Below are positions 1 through 8,021 of a stretch of 64,000 nucleotides of DNA, piece by piece (position 1 is the first letter of the stretch; every line of letters begins with the position of its first letter). The notes beneath the pieces are model-generated. The model was given only the letters and a program-made list of their open reading frames with translations, was not told the origin of the DNA and ran no database searches. The DNA comes from DATFQI01 sp963816955 (lineage in GTDB: Bacteria > Actinomycetota > Thermoleophilia > Solirubrobacterales > Solirubrobacteraceae), in NCBI GenBank assembly GCA_963816955.1, contig CAWFME010000007.1, forward strand, positions 124,001 to 188,000, read 5' to 3'. The translations under genes and the position numbers were made by a program.

Positions 1-109
1 CGGCTGCAGCGCCGCCCGCGCTCTGGCAGGCTGCCGGGGGCCGTTCTGGTGTGCCGGCGCCGTAACGGCTTGGCTCGTAGGAGGCGGGGGAGGTTGGGTC
101 GCTTGTCGG

Positions 110-154
110 CGAGTGGCATCTGCGTTCCCTCAGCGGGCATGGAGGTGCCACTCG
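110..154. repeat. Inverted repeat upstream of the NTF2-like gene
   Basis: A perfect 9-bp inverted repeat, CGAGTGGCA at 110-118 and TGCCACTCG at 146-154, is separated by 27 nt and lies just upstream of the first gene. It could be a terminator for a gene to the left or an operator. No T-tract follows. The rest of 1-184 shows nothing I can support as coding. Confidence 0.35.
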
Positions 155-169
155 GCGGGTCGCGTCCAC

Positions 170-175
170 TAGCCT
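170..175 (+). promoter_or_regulatory. Candidate -10 element (TAGCCT), leaderless start
   Basis: TAGCCT lies 9 nt before the ATG at 185. The spacing matches that between TACCGT and the RNA 5' end at rnpB, so the transcript probably begins at or next to the start codon. No clear -35 is seen. Confidence 0.4.
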
Positions 176-184
176 GCGGCGCTC

Positions 185-565
185 ATGAGCGTCGAGGAGG
201 ATCGCGCCGAGCTCGCCCGCCTCGAGGAGGCGTGGATGCAGGCCGTCGAGGACCGGGACATTGAGACGCTCGAGCGCCTTCTGGCGCCCGAGTTCCGCTT
301 CATGGCGATCCACCTGCATCCCGAGCCGATGTTGCGCGACCAGTGGATGGAGGCCGCGCGCGAGGGCTACACGATCGTGTCGTTCGCCTTCGAGGAGATG
401 GACGTCCAGGTCTCCGGCGACACGGGCATCGCCCACGCCCGCTACTCGCAGGTCGCCAGCTACCAGCACGTGAGCCTGTCCAACGTCTTCCGGCTCACGG
501 ACGTGTGGACGCGCGCCGACGGCACGTGGCGCGTGATGGCGCGCCACTCGTCGATCCTGGGCTGA
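185..565 (+). CDS. NTF2/SnoaL-like (DUF4440-type) protein
   Basis: This 126-residue protein has the outline of the nuclear transport factor 2 (cone-shaped alpha+beta) fold. It opens with an amphipathic helix containing LARLEEAWMQAVEDRD, followed by ERLLAPEFRF and a C-terminal strand ending in DGTWRVMARHSS, typical of DUF4440/SnoaL-like proteins. Members are small ligand-binding proteins or isomerase-like enzymes of mostly unknown substrate. It is probably cytoplasmic, since no signal peptide is seen. It is a single gene, convergent with the dehydrogenase that follows. The ATG is supported by a -10-like hexamer 9 nt upstream. The fold is fairly sure; the function is unknown. Confidence 0.8.
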   Translation: MSVEEDRAELARLEEAWMQAVEDRDIETLERLLAPEFRFMAIHLHPEPMLRDQWMEAAREGYTIVSFAFEEMDVQVSGDTGIAHARYSQVASYQHVSLSNVFRLTDVWTRADGTWRVMARHSSILG

Positions 566-607
566 GGCGGCCGAGCCGCGCGGGGCGGGCCGAGCGGAGC
601 GGTGCGG

Positions 608-1459
608 CTAGTTCTTCGAGTAGTCGTAGAACCCGCGGCCGGTCTTGCGGCCGAGCAGGCCCGCCTCGACCATCCGGTTCAGCAGCGCCGGGGCGACGGA
701 GCCGGGATCGCGGAACTCCTCGTAGAGCGACTCGGACACCGCGAGCAGCGTGTCGAGGCCGATCAGGTCACTCAGCTGCAGCGGGCCCATCGGGTGCGCG
801 CAGCCGAGCACCATGCCGTGGTCGATGTCCTCCTTGGAGGCGAAGCCGGACTCGTACATGCGGATCGCCGACAGCAGGTACGGGATCAGCAGCGCGTTGA
901 CGACGAAGCCGGCCCGGTCCTGCGAGGAGATCGCCTGCTTGCCGAGCGTGCCCTCGGCGAACGACCGCGCACGCTCGACGGTCTCGGGCGTGGTCATGAT
1001 CGAGGTGACGATCTCGACCAGCGGCAGCACCGGCACCGGGTTGAAGAAGTGCAGGCCGAGCACGCGGTCCGGCTGGCTGGTGCCGGCGCCGAGCTTCATG
1101 ATCGGCACCGACGAGGTGTTGGAGGCGAGGAACGAGGCCGAGGGGAGGATCTCGTCGAGCCGCTTGAAGAGATCGCGCTTGGCGTGCTCGTTCTCGATGA
1201 TCGCCTCGATCGCGGCGTCAGCGCCCTCGAGGTCCTCCAGCGACGACGTGAAGGCGAGCCGGTCGCCGGCGGCGTCCCGGTCGGCCTGCTCGAGCTTGCC
1301 GCCGCGGACGGCCCGGTCGAGGGACTTGTCGATCGCCGCCCGGGAGCGCTCGGCGCGCTCGTCGTCGGCCTCGACGACGGTGACATCGACACCCGCCCGC
1401 GCGCAGACCTCGGCGATGCCCGAGCCCATCAGTCCACCGCCCACCACCCCGATACGCAT
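608..1459 (-). CDS. 3-hydroxybutyryl-CoA (3-hydroxyacyl-CoA) dehydrogenase
   Basis: The enzyme oxidises the 3-hydroxyl of short acyl-CoAs with NAD(P) (beta-oxidation or butanoate metabolism). It has an N-terminal Rossmann motif (GxGxxG at about 7-12), NTSS at 114-117, and the catalytic His-Glu pair in HFFNP (H137) and LVEIV (E149). The C-terminal helical domain ends with GRKTGRGFYDYS, a family signature. At 283 residues it is full length for the single-domain family. ATG 1459 is preferred over GTG 1468, because TAGCGT (1467-1472) sits 7 nt upstream of the ATG and would overlap the GTG. It follows a small gene on the same strand after 36 bp. The exact chain length of its substrate cannot be read from sequence. 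Confidence 0.93.
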   Translation of the reverse strand: MRIGVVGGGLMGSGIAEVCARAGVDVTVVEADDERAERSRAAIDKSLDRAVRGGKLEQADRDAAGDRLAFTSSLEDLEGADAAIEAIIENEHAKRDLFKRLDEILPSASFLASNTSSVPIMKLGAGTSQPDRVLGLHFFNPVPVLPLVEIVTSIMTTPETVERARSFAEGTLGKQAISSQDRAGFVVNALLIPYLLSAIRMYESGFASKEDIDHGMVLGCAHPMGPLQLSDLIGLDTLLAVSESLYEEFRDPGSVAPALLNRMVEAGLLGRKTGRGFYDYSKN

Positions 1460-1466
1460 GGCGGGC

Positions 1467-1472
1467 ACGCTA
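1467..1472 (-). promoter_or_regulatory. Candidate -10 element (TAGCGT), leaderless start
   Basis: On the minus strand TAGCGT ends 7 nt before ATG 1459, favouring that start for the hydroxyacyl-CoA dehydrogenase. Confidence 0.35.
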
Positions 1473-1495
1473 GCGGCTCGAAAGCGGCGGGGCGT

Positions 1496-1696
1496 CTAGA
1501 CGGCTTCGGCGGGAGTGGGGACCGGCACGACGCAGACGCAGTTCGGCAGCTTGGACGAACCGGGGAGGAACATCCGGCCGACGCCGCGATCCGCGGCGGC
1601 CTGCCGCGCGACGTCAGCCGCGTCCCCGCGGTTGTCCAGGTGCTGCGCGACCGGCGTCTCGCTTCCGTGCGCGTCGATGTAGATCACGTCATACAT
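1496..1696 (-). CDS. Small hypothetical protein
   Basis: I do not recognise this 66-residue protein. It opens with MYDVIYIDAHGSETPVAQHL, has an Ala/Asp/Arg-rich helix in the middle, and ends with a Pro/Val-rich tail containing two closely spaced cysteine-like positions (LPNCVCVV). Codon use matches neighbouring genes. It is transcribed in the same direction as the hydroxyacyl-CoA dehydrogenase and divergently from rnpB. It looks like a real small cytoplasmic protein, but no function can be proposed. Confidence 0.6.
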   Translation of the reverse strand: MYDVIYIDAHGSETPVAQHLDNRGDAADVARQAAADRGVGRMFLPGSSKLPNCVCVVPVPTPAEAV

Positions 1697-1738
1697 GGGG
1701 TCAGTCTGTCCGTGGGGTCGGACGTCGTCCTTGGTCGG

Positions 1739-1766
1739 TTGAACATACCTTTGTAGCCGGTACCGT
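1739..1766 (+). promoter_or_regulatory. rnpB promoter
   Basis: TTGAAC (1739-1744) and TACCGT (1761-1766) are separated by 16 bp, a housekeeping-sigma arrangement. The -10 ends 6 nt before the predicted RNase P RNA 5' end. That makes this a useful internal reference for promoter-to-start spacing in the window. Confidence 0.7.
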
Positions 1767-1772
1767 TCTAGG

Positions 1773-2101
1773 GGCAGATCGAGCAGTGCGCGGAGGTTTG
1801 CCCTTCGAGGAAAGTCCGGACATCACAGGGCAGGGTGATCGGTAACGCCGACCCGGGGAAACCCGCGGGAAAGTGCCACAGAAAACACACCGCCCAAGCC
1901 CGCGGCCCGCACGTGAGGCCGTGGGACGGCAAGGTTGAAAAGGTGCGGTAAGAGCGCACCGGCGTCGCGGTGACGCGGCGGCCTGGCAAACCCCACCCGA
2001 TGCAAGGCCAAGCAGGACCGCTTGCAGGTTGCCCGCCAAGGTCCAGGTCGGCCGCTTAGATGGATGGCTGCTCAAGACAGAATCCGGCTTACAGGTCTGC
2101 T
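1773..2101 (+). ncRNA. rnpB: RNase P RNA (bacterial class A)
   Basis: This is the catalytic RNA of RNase P, which removes the 5' leader of tRNA precursors. The universally conserved blocks are readable: GAGGAAAGTCCGGAC near the 5' side, GGTAAGAGCGCACC in the middle, GCAAGGCCAAGCAGG further on, and ACAGAATCCGGCTTACAG at the 3' end. The terminal P1 helix forms between GGCAGATC (1773-1780) and GGTCTGCT (2094-2101), which fixes the ends to within a few bases. A promoter is visible upstream and a hairpin follows. The open reading frames that cross the locus on the minus strand are spurious. Confidence 0.97.
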
Positions 2102-2104
2102 AAC

Positions 2105-2134
2105 GGAAGGGCCCCTGGAAACGGGGGCCTTTCC
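2105..2134 (+). terminator. Hairpin terminator after rnpB
   Basis: GGAAGGGCCCC (2105-2115) pairs with GGGGGCCTTTCC (2123-2134) to form a long GC-rich stem with a short purine-rich loop, directly after the P1 helix. No run of T follows, as is common in GC-rich actinobacteria. Confidence 0.75.
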
Positions 2135-2185
2135 TATAGGTGCACCGTGTACCCGGTTCGCCCCCCTCGCGCCCGGGCGACGGAC

Positions 2186-3925
2186 CTAGAGGTGTGCCTG
2201 ATGGACCATTTCCAGAGCTGACGCGTCGCCGATGATCTCGAGGAACAGGTCGACGAGCCGCGGGTCGAACTGCGACCCGCTGAGCGCGCAGATCTCCTCC
2301 AGCGCGTCCTCGACCGCCCAGGCGGCCTTGTACGGCCGCTCGGAGACGAGCGCGTCGAAGACGTCGCAGACCGCGGTGATGCGCCCCGCCAGGGGGATGT
2401 CGGTGCCGGCGAGCCCGGCCGGGTAGCCCGAGCCGTCCCAATGCTCGTGGTGCGTGCGCGCGATCACCTCGGCGAGCCGGACGACCGGCGAGCGCGAGTT
2501 CGCGAGCAGGTCGCCGCCGACGTCGGTGTGGCGCTGCATGACCACCCGCTCCTTGGCGGTCAGCGGGTCCGGCTTGCGCAGGATGTCGTCGGGGATCGCG
2601 ATCTTGCCGACGTCGTGCATCGCGCTCGCCCGCCGCAGGAGCTCCGCCTCGTCGGCGGTCATCCCGGCCGCGAGCGCCAGCTTGTGACACAGCCGTGCGA
2701 TCCGCTCGATGTGCTCGCCGGTCTCCTCGTCGCGCGACTCGACCGCCTGCCCGAGCCGCTTGATGATCTCCAGCTCGGTGGCGCGCAACTCGCTCGTGCG
2801 CTCGCGGACCTGCTCCTCGAGCAGGTCGTTGACCTCGGCGATCCGCTGGCGCTCCACGCTCTCGAGCAGGTTGCTGACCGCCACCGTCGCGACGGAGGAG
2901 AGCGCGAGCGCGGCGATCGGCCCGGCCTGTGCGAGCACCGTGCCGTGCTCGAAGACGAACTGGGCGACCGCGACGAAGAGCAGGCCGAGCGCCGGGGCGG
3001 CGAGCGCGGCGACCGTGCCGCGGACGCGCAGGGCCAGCAGCGGGACGGAGGCGGCGGCGAGCAGGATTATCAGCAGGTCGAGCCAGAGCGGGGCGGAGGC
3101 GAGCGGGAGCCCGTGCAGCGCGGTCCAGATCGCGTTCGCCTGTACCTCGGGCCCGGACATCAGGTCATTGCCCTGCGGGGTCGCGTGCTGGTCGTGCAGC
3201 GTCGGCGCCGTCGCGCCGATGACGACCACTCGGCCGCGCAGCAGGTCGGGGTCGGCCTTGCCGGCGAGCAGCGTGGAGAACGAGACCGTGTCGATCGTGC
3301 CGGAGCGGCCCCGATAGTCGATCAGCGCGCCGTCCGGGCCGAATGCGGCCTTGGACAGCGGCTTGCCGAGGCGCTCCGCGACGACCCGGGCGAGCGTCGG
3401 CAGCCCGGCCACCTCGCCCTCGAAGCGCCGGATCACTCCGCCGGCCTCGTCGGGCAGGTTGCTCGCCGCGGCCTGCGCGCCGACCCGCTCGAGCTTCTCG
3501 TCGCCGCCGAGGACGCGGCTGTGGCCGTGGCCGTCGGTCTCGCTCGTCGCGAGCACCACGCCGCCGACGCCGGCGATCGCGTCGTAGAGCGCGCGATCCT
3601 CGCGCTCTGTGCTCGGCTCGGTGTACTGGATGTCGACGACGATCTCTCGCGCGCCGGCCTCCGCGAGGCGCTCGACGGCCTGGCCCATCATCGAGCGCGG
3701 GAACGGCCACTGGAGCTTGAGGTCCGAGAAGGTGACGTCGTCGATCGCGACGACCGCGACATCGTCGGGCGCCTGCGCGTCGCGCTTCTGGAAGAGCCGG
3801 TCCTGCGCCGCGTTCTCGATCGGGTCGAGCGCGCCCGTGAACGTGCCGGCGCACGCGACCGCGGCGGCCAGCACGCCGGCCGTCAGCAGCATCCGCAGCC
3901 GCGGCACGCCCGGACGCGAGCTCAT
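2186..3925 (-). CDS. CHASE2 sensor with cytoplasmic HD-GYP phosphodiesterase domain
   Basis: This 579-residue membrane receptor has an N-terminal membrane segment (about 11-30), an extracytoplasmic CHASE2 domain (about 35-290), three membrane helices (about 295-380), a short coiled coil and a C-terminal HD-GYP domain. The HD motif is in HDVGKIAIPDD and the GYP motif in HWDGSGYPAGLAG, both intact. HD-GYP domains hydrolyse cyclic di-GMP, so the protein probably couples an external cue to c-di-GMP level. The ATG overlaps the stop of the upstream FecR-like gene by 4 bp (ATGA), so the two are translationally coupled and likely work together. Confidence 0.92.
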   Translation of the reverse strand: MSSRPGVPRLRMLLTAGVLAAAVACAGTFTGALDPIENAAQDRLFQKRDAQAPDDVAVVAIDDVTFSDLKLQWPFPRSMMGQAVERLAEAGAREIVVDIQYTEPSTEREDRALYDAIAGVGGVVLATSETDGHGHSRVLGGDEKLERVGAQAAASNLPDEAGGVIRRFEGEVAGLPTLARVVAERLGKPLSKAAFGPDGALIDYRGRSGTIDTVSFSTLLAGKADPDLLRGRVVVIGATAPTLHDQHATPQGNDLMSGPEVQANAIWTALHGLPLASAPLWLDLLIILLAAASVPLLALRVRGTVAALAAPALGLLFVAVAQFVFEHGTVLAQAGPIAALALSSVATVAVSNLLESVERQRIAEVNDLLEEQVRERTSELRATELEIIKRLGQAVESRDEETGEHIERIARLCHKLALAAGMTADEAELLRRASAMHDVGKIAIPDDILRKPDPLTAKERVVMQRHTDVGGDLLANSRSPVVRLAEVIARTHHEHWDGSGYPAGLAGTDIPLAGRITAVCDVFDALVSERPYKAAWAVEDALEEICALSGSQFDPRLVDLFLEIIGDASALEMVHQAHL

Positions 3926-5505
3926 CGCTTCGCGAGGTGGGCGCCGCCGGCGCGCACGATCACGGTCCGGCCGGTGCGGCGGTCCTTGACCGCGACCGCG
4001 CCTTCGTGCACGCGCGTGACCGTGCCGTCGCAGCGGTCGCGGGTCACCCAGGCGGTCCCGCGCGCGGTCGCGACGCTGTTGTTGCCGTAGGTGCGGAAGC
4101 GCCCGCCGCGGTCGCGCGCCCACAGGCTGCGCACCACGCGGCGGGTGGTCGGGTTCTCGCGCGCGACGCCGCTCGCCCGCGCCGGGCAGCGCCCGAAGTC
4201 GCCGCCGCGCAGCGCCAGCGAGGTCATGCCGTTGCCGGAGGAGGACTGGCGGATCTGGAAGCGCGAGCCCCAGAAGCGGCCGGTCTGGAACTCGCCGGCC
4301 TCGTCGAGCGCGGTGGTCAGGCGGATGCGGCCGCGGCGCGCGTCCACCACGGTGCCGCTCGGTAGCAGCGTGGCGTCGCCGAGCTTGCGGAAGCGGCGGG
4401 CGCCGGGGCGGCGGACGAGCACCGTGCCGCGGCCCGGGGCGACGATCACGGTCTGGCCGAGCACGGGCGCGGGGACGCCGCGGACGGGCGGCGCGACGGG
4501 CGCGGTGGCGGGCTCGGTGTCGTCGCCGGCGGGCGGGCTCGTGAGCGGCTCGCCGGGCCACGGGTCTGTGCCGCAGCACTCGTAGGCGCCGACGTCCGGC
4601 ACCGTGCGCGCACGGCCGTCCGGGTCGACGGTGCTGGTGAAGGCGTCCGAGACGCCGGCGTCGACGGTGGGGGAGTCGGGCTGCGGGCGGTAGTCGCCTA
4701 CGGCGGCGTCGGTCAGGCGCGGCTCGGCGGAGACGATGCCCGCGCCGAGCGCGAGCTGCGGCGACGCCTCGGGGCGCAGGTTGGAGTAGGTGGCGATGCA
4801 TCCCTCGCCGCCGTTGCGCGCATCCACGTCGGTGACGGCGCCACGGGCGAGGACGTTCACGAGCGTCGCCTCGTGGCCCGAGTTGACCTCGCAGCGGATC
4901 GCGTTCGAGTGCGGCGCCATGGCGGTGACGTTGCGCAGGGCGAGCGACCCGCTGCCGCTGCTGCCCTCGCGCAGCTTCAGTGCGGCCGATCCGGAGCCCG
5001 AGTCCTCGGCGATCACGACGCTGTCGCGCAGCACGGTGGTGGCCTCGGAGGTCCGCACCTTGGCCCCGTCGCCGGCGGTGGAGACGATCTCGAGGTCCTC
5101 GCCGAGGCCGCCGTCCATGACGAGGGTGTCCTGGGCCGGCGTCGTGCCGCGCAGCGTGAGGTGGCGCAGCGTGCCGCCCTCGAGCTCGACGAACGGGCCG
5201 GTGAGGTTGTTGGGCCCGGTCAGTAGAGGCGGCGCCTGGCCCGTGACGCCGTGGACGTCGATTCCCGTCGGCTGCAGCGCGACCTGGATCGCGTAGCTGC
5301 CCGGGGCGACGACCACCTCGTCACCGGGGCCGGCCCCGTTGATCGCGTAGCCGACCTTGCAGGGCATGGCCGCCGTGCAGTCGCCGGAGGTGGCGGTCGC
5401 CGTCGGTGCGGCATAACGCGTGGAGTGCGCGCTCGCGGCGGCTGGGAGCAGCATCAGGACCAGCGAGGCTCCGAGCGCAGGCCGGAGCAGGGCGAGGCGA
5501 GGCAT
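3922..5505 (-). CDS. Secreted beta-helix protein with C-terminal FecR-like domain
   Basis: This 527-residue exported protein has a clear signal peptide (hydrophobic LVLMLLPAAASAHS near the N-terminus). Residues of about 40-300 contain repeated short beta strands and a final DVGAYEC segment, typical of right-handed parallel beta-helix (pectate-lyase-like) proteins. A Pro-rich linker leads to a FecR-like C-terminus with GTVVDARRGRIRLTTAL and a final RGTAWVTRDRCDGTVTRV segment. FecR-type domains are extracytoplasmic signalling partners. The 4-bp overlap with the downstream CHASE2/HD-GYP gene suggests this protein presents the ligand or mechanical cue. The ligand is unknown. Confidence 0.85.
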   Translation of the reverse strand: MPRLALLRPALGASLVLMLLPAAASAHSTRYAAPTATATSGDCTAAMPCKVGYAINGAGPGDEVVVAPGSYAIQVALQPTGIDVHGVTGQAPPLLTGPNNLTGPFVELEGGTLRHLTLRGTTPAQDTLVMDGGLGEDLEIVSTAGDGAKVRTSEATTVLRDSVVIAEDSGSGSAALKLREGSSGSGSLALRNVTAMAPHSNAIRCEVNSGHEATLVNVLARGAVTDVDARNGGEGCIATYSNLRPEASPQLALGAGIVSAEPRLTDAAVGDYRPQPDSPTVDAGVSDAFTSTVDPDGRARTVPDVGAYECCGTDPWPGEPLTSPPAGDDTEPATAPVAPPVRGVPAPVLGQTVIVAPGRGTVLVRRPGARRFRKLGDATLLPSGTVVDARRGRIRLTTALDEAGEFQTGRFWGSRFQIRQSSSGNGMTSLALRGGDFGRCPARASGVARENPTTRRVVRSLWARDRGGRFRTYGNNSVATARGTAWVTRDRCDGTVTRVHEGAVAVKDRRTGRTVIVRAGGAHLAKR

Positions 5506-5567
5506 CGAGGATGGTCTCGGCCGAAATCAGGCGTGTCTGAAGGGGCAGTCGACATCCGTCCTATGTG

Positions 5568-5581
5568 CGAACATGTGTTCG
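5568..5581 (+). promoter_or_regulatory. LexA (SOS) box of imuB
   Basis: CGAACATGTGTTCG matches the Gram-positive/actinobacterial SOS box (CGAAC-N4-GTTCG). It ends 2 bp before the TTG start of imuB. The same 15-base string with a leading G is found at dnaE2. Confidence 0.88.
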
Positions 5582-5583
5582 TC

Positions 5584-6774
5584 TTGATCGTTTGCGCCCA
5601 GATTCCCCGCTTCGAGCTCTCGATCGCCGCCGGCGGCCGCGAGGTGCTGGCCGCCGGCCCCGTCGCGCTGGCCCCGGAGGCGGGGCGCGAGCAGCTGATC
5701 GGGCAGGCCTCCGCCGCCGCCGAGGCCTACGGCGTGCGCGCGGGGCTGCGGCTCGGTGAGGCGCTCGCGCGCTGTCCGACGCTGCGGCTCGTGCCGCCGG
5801 ACCCGGCCGGGGTGGCCGACGAATGGGAGCGGCTGCTGGCGCTGCTCGAGGGGATCGGCGCGGCCGTGGAGCCTGGCCGCCCCGGCCTCGCGTGGTTCGA
5901 CGCGCAGGGCTTGCGGACGCTGCACGGCGGCAGCCTCGAGGGCGTGATGACCGCCGCGCGGCGCGCGCTCGCCACCCCCGTGCGGCTCGGCGCGGCGCCG
6001 TCGCGCTTCGCGGCGCTGGCGGCCTCGAGCGCGGCCCGCGCCCGCCGGGCCGAGGTCGCCCCGTCCGGCGCCGCCACGCTGCGCGCCTACCTCGCCCCGC
6101 TGCCGGTGGCGCTGCTGGGCGTGCGCGAGGACACCGCCGCGCTGCCCCCGGTGCTCGAGCGCTTCGGCGTGCGCACGCTCGGCGAGCTGGCCGCGATGCC
6201 GCGGGCGGCGCTGGCCGACCGCTTCGGGGAGGCGGGTGTGCAGGCCCGGGCGCTCGCGCGCGGGCGCGACACGCCGCTGCGCCCGCGCACGGCGTCCGAG
6301 CGCCTGGAGGAGCGCCTGGAGCTGCCCGAGTCGGCCTCGGGCATGCAGCTCGAGCGTGCGCTGGGCCTGCTGATCGACCGGCTGCTGGCGCGCCGGGAGC
6401 GCCGTGGCCGCACCATGCGCGCCGCCGTGCTGTCGGCGCGGCTGGTGGAGGGCGGCACCTGGCGCGTGCGCGTCACGTTCCGGGAGGCGCTGGCCGACCC
6501 GCGCCGGATGCGGCTGGTGCTCGCGCCGCGGCTGGCCGACCTGCCGGCGCCGGCGGAGGCGCTGCGGCTGCGCGCCGAAGGCCTCGGCCCGCCGGCGGGC
6601 GACCAGCGCTCCCTGCTGGCCGAGCCGGCGACCGTGCGCGCGGCGCGACTGCGCGAGGCGGTCCGCCAGGCGCGCGCGATCGCCGGGCCGGAGGCCGCGC
6701 TGCGGATCCTGTCCGTGGACCCGGACTCGCGCGTGCCCGAGCGGCGGCTCGCGCTGACCCCGTGGGAGCCGTGA
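5584..6774 (+). CDS. imuB: ImuB-like Y-family polymerase homologue of the SOS mutasome
   Basis: ImuB is a catalytically inactive Y-family polymerase homologue that links DnaE2 to the sliding clamp during damage-induced mutagenesis. The N-terminus reads LIVCAQIPRFELSIAAGG, matching the ImuB opening in which the usual acidic polymerase residues are absent. A helix-hairpin-helix-like stretch (FGVRTLGELAAMPRAALADRFG) and a little-finger region follow. The protein is about 396 residues. TTG 5584 is chosen because ATG 5563 and GTG 5575 lie upstream of or inside the LexA box. It is followed by a DUF6504 gene, and no imuA' is adjacent. The family call is good; the start is less certain. Confidence 0.87.
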   Translation: MIVCAQIPRFELSIAAGGREVLAAGPVALAPEAGREQLIGQASAAAEAYGVRAGLRLGEALARCPTLRLVPPDPAGVADEWERLLALLEGIGAAVEPGRPGLAWFDAQGLRTLHGGSLEGVMTAARRALATPVRLGAAPSRFAALAASSAARARRAEVAPSGAATLRAYLAPLPVALLGVREDTAALPPVLERFGVRTLGELAAMPRAALADRFGEAGVQARALARGRDTPLRPRTASERLEERLELPESASGMQLERALGLLIDRLLARRERRGRTMRAAVLSARLVEGGTWRVRVTFREALADPRRMRLVLAPRLADLPAPAEALRLRAEGLGPPAGDQRSLLAEPATVRAARLREAVRQARAIAGPEAALRILSVDPDSRVPERRLALTPWEP

Positions 6775-6814
6775 TGGGGCGCGCCGCGCGGGGGTGCGGC
6801 GGGGGCGCCGGGCC

Positions 6815-7048
6815 GTGAAGCGGCTCGGCAAGCCGCGGGCGGCGCGGGTGCGCGAGGGCGCCCACGGGCGGCCCGAGGCGGTCGAGGGCCGGGCGGTCGA
6901 GGCCGTCCGCGAGTCCTGGCTGGTCGAGGACCGCTGGTGGACCCCGAAGCCGGTGCGCCGCCGCTACTGGGAGGTGGTCACCACGGACGGCCGCAACCTC
7001 GTCGTCTACCGCGACCTCGCGGAAGGGGGGTGGTTCGCGCAGCGCTGA
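6815..7048 (+). CDS. DUF6504-like small protein downstream of imuB
   Basis: This 77-residue protein contains a run of aromatic and charged residues (SWLVEDRWWTPKPVRRRYWEVV, split here for length: SWLVEDRWW then TPKPVRRRYWEVV) and ends DLAEGGWFAQR. It resembles the short DUF6504 proteins that commonly follow imuB in actinobacteria. It lies 40 bp after imuB on the same strand and is therefore probably co-induced by DNA damage. GTG 6815 is preferred; an in-frame start at 6794 would add seven Arg-rich residues. The biochemical role is unknown; a mutasome accessory role is inferred from context only. Confidence 0.72.
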   Translation: MKRLGKPRAARVREGAHGRPEAVEGRAVEAVRESWLVEDRWWTPKPVRRRYWEVVTTDGRNLVVYRDLAEGGWFAQR

Positions 7049-7100
7049 CCTCACAGGAGGCGGCGGGTTCGCGCGGCGACGATGCGGGCAGTCGAGACCC

Positions 7101-8021
7101 ATGAGCGGATGGACAGCGAGGGACCTCCCGAGCCAGGCCGGGCGCACCATCGTCATCACGGGCGCGACCAGCGGCATCGGCCAGGCCGCGGCGGCCGAGC
7201 TGGCTCGCGCGGGCGCGCGCGTGGTGCTCGCCGTGCGCAACGTGGAGCGGGGCGAGCGCCTCGCGGCCGACCTGCCGGGCGGCGCCGAGGCGCGCCCGCT
7301 GGACCTGACCGACCTCGTCTCCGTGCGCACGTTCGCACAGGCGTGGGAGGGCCCGATCGACGTGCTGATCAACAACGCGGGCGTGATGGCGGTCCCCGAG
7401 GGGCGCACGAGGGACGGCTTCGAGACGCAGATCGGCACGAACCACCTCGGCCACTTCGCGCTCACCGGGCTGCTGCTCGGCCACGTCCGCGAGCGCGTGG
7501 TGCAGATCGCCTCCGGCGCGCACCGGATCGGCAAGATCGACCTCGAGGACCTCAACTGGGAGCGACGCACCTACCGCCGCTGGCCGGCTTACGGACAGTC
7601 CAAGCTCGCCAACCTGCTGTTCGTGCACGAGCTCCAGCGCCGCCTGACCGCGGCGGGCTCGCCCGTCCGTGCCGTCGCCGCCCATCCCGGCTACGCCGCC
7701 ACCGAGCTGCAGTCGCGCACCGGGAACGCGCTCCAGAACGCGCTGATGGCCGCCGGCAACAAGCTGCTCGCCCAGAGCGGCGAGCAGGGCGCCTGGCCGA
7801 CGCTGTTCGCGGCCACGCAGGAGCTGCCCGGCGGCGCCTACATCGGGCCCGGCGGGCCGGGCGAGATGCGCGGGAGCCCGGCGCCGGCGTCGCGCAGCTC
7901 CGCGGCGCGCGACGACGTGACCGCCCGCGAGCTGTGGGCGCTGTCCGAGCGCCTGACGGGCGTGACCTACGCGTTCGAGAGCAGCGCCGAGGCGGCGTCC
8001 GTACCGAGCCGCACGGCGTAG
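7101..8021 (+). CDS. Short-chain dehydrogenase/reductase (retinol dehydrogenase-like)
   Basis: This is an NAD(P)-dependent oxidoreductase of 306 residues. The cofactor motif TGATSGIG lies near residue 20, NNAG about 90-93, and the catalytic YxxxK is in YGQSK. The pattern with EIQIGTNHLGHF-type sequence (here TQIGTNHLGHFALTGLL) is that of the retinol dehydrogenase/WWOX-like branch of classical SDRs. The substrate is not predictable. Its last 18 codons overlap the end of the convergent flavoprotein gene by 55 bp. It lies between the two halves of the SOS mutasome but has no LexA box of its own. Confidence 0.9.
   Translation: MSGWTARDLPSQAGRTIVITGATSGIGQAAAAELARAGARVVLAVRNVERGERLAADLPGGAEARPLDLTDLVSVRTFAQAWEGPIDVLINNAGVMAVPEGRTRDGFETQIGTNHLGHFALTGLLLGHVRERVVQIASGAHRIGKIDLEDLNWERRTYRRWPAYGQSKLANLLFVHELQRRLTAAGSPVRAVAAHPGYAATELQSRTGNALQNALMAAGNKLLAQSGEQGAWPTLFAATQELPGGAYIGPGGPGEMRGSPAPASRSSAARDDVTARELWALSERLTGVTYAFESSAEAASVPSRTA

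Noticed and set aside
49..264. Open frame at 49-264
   Set aside because: Arg/Gly-rich product with no domain; overlaps the start of the NTF2-like gene in another frame.
1701..2075. Minus-strand open frames over 1701-2075
   Set aside because: They lie inside RNase P RNA, whose conserved blocks read on the plus strand.
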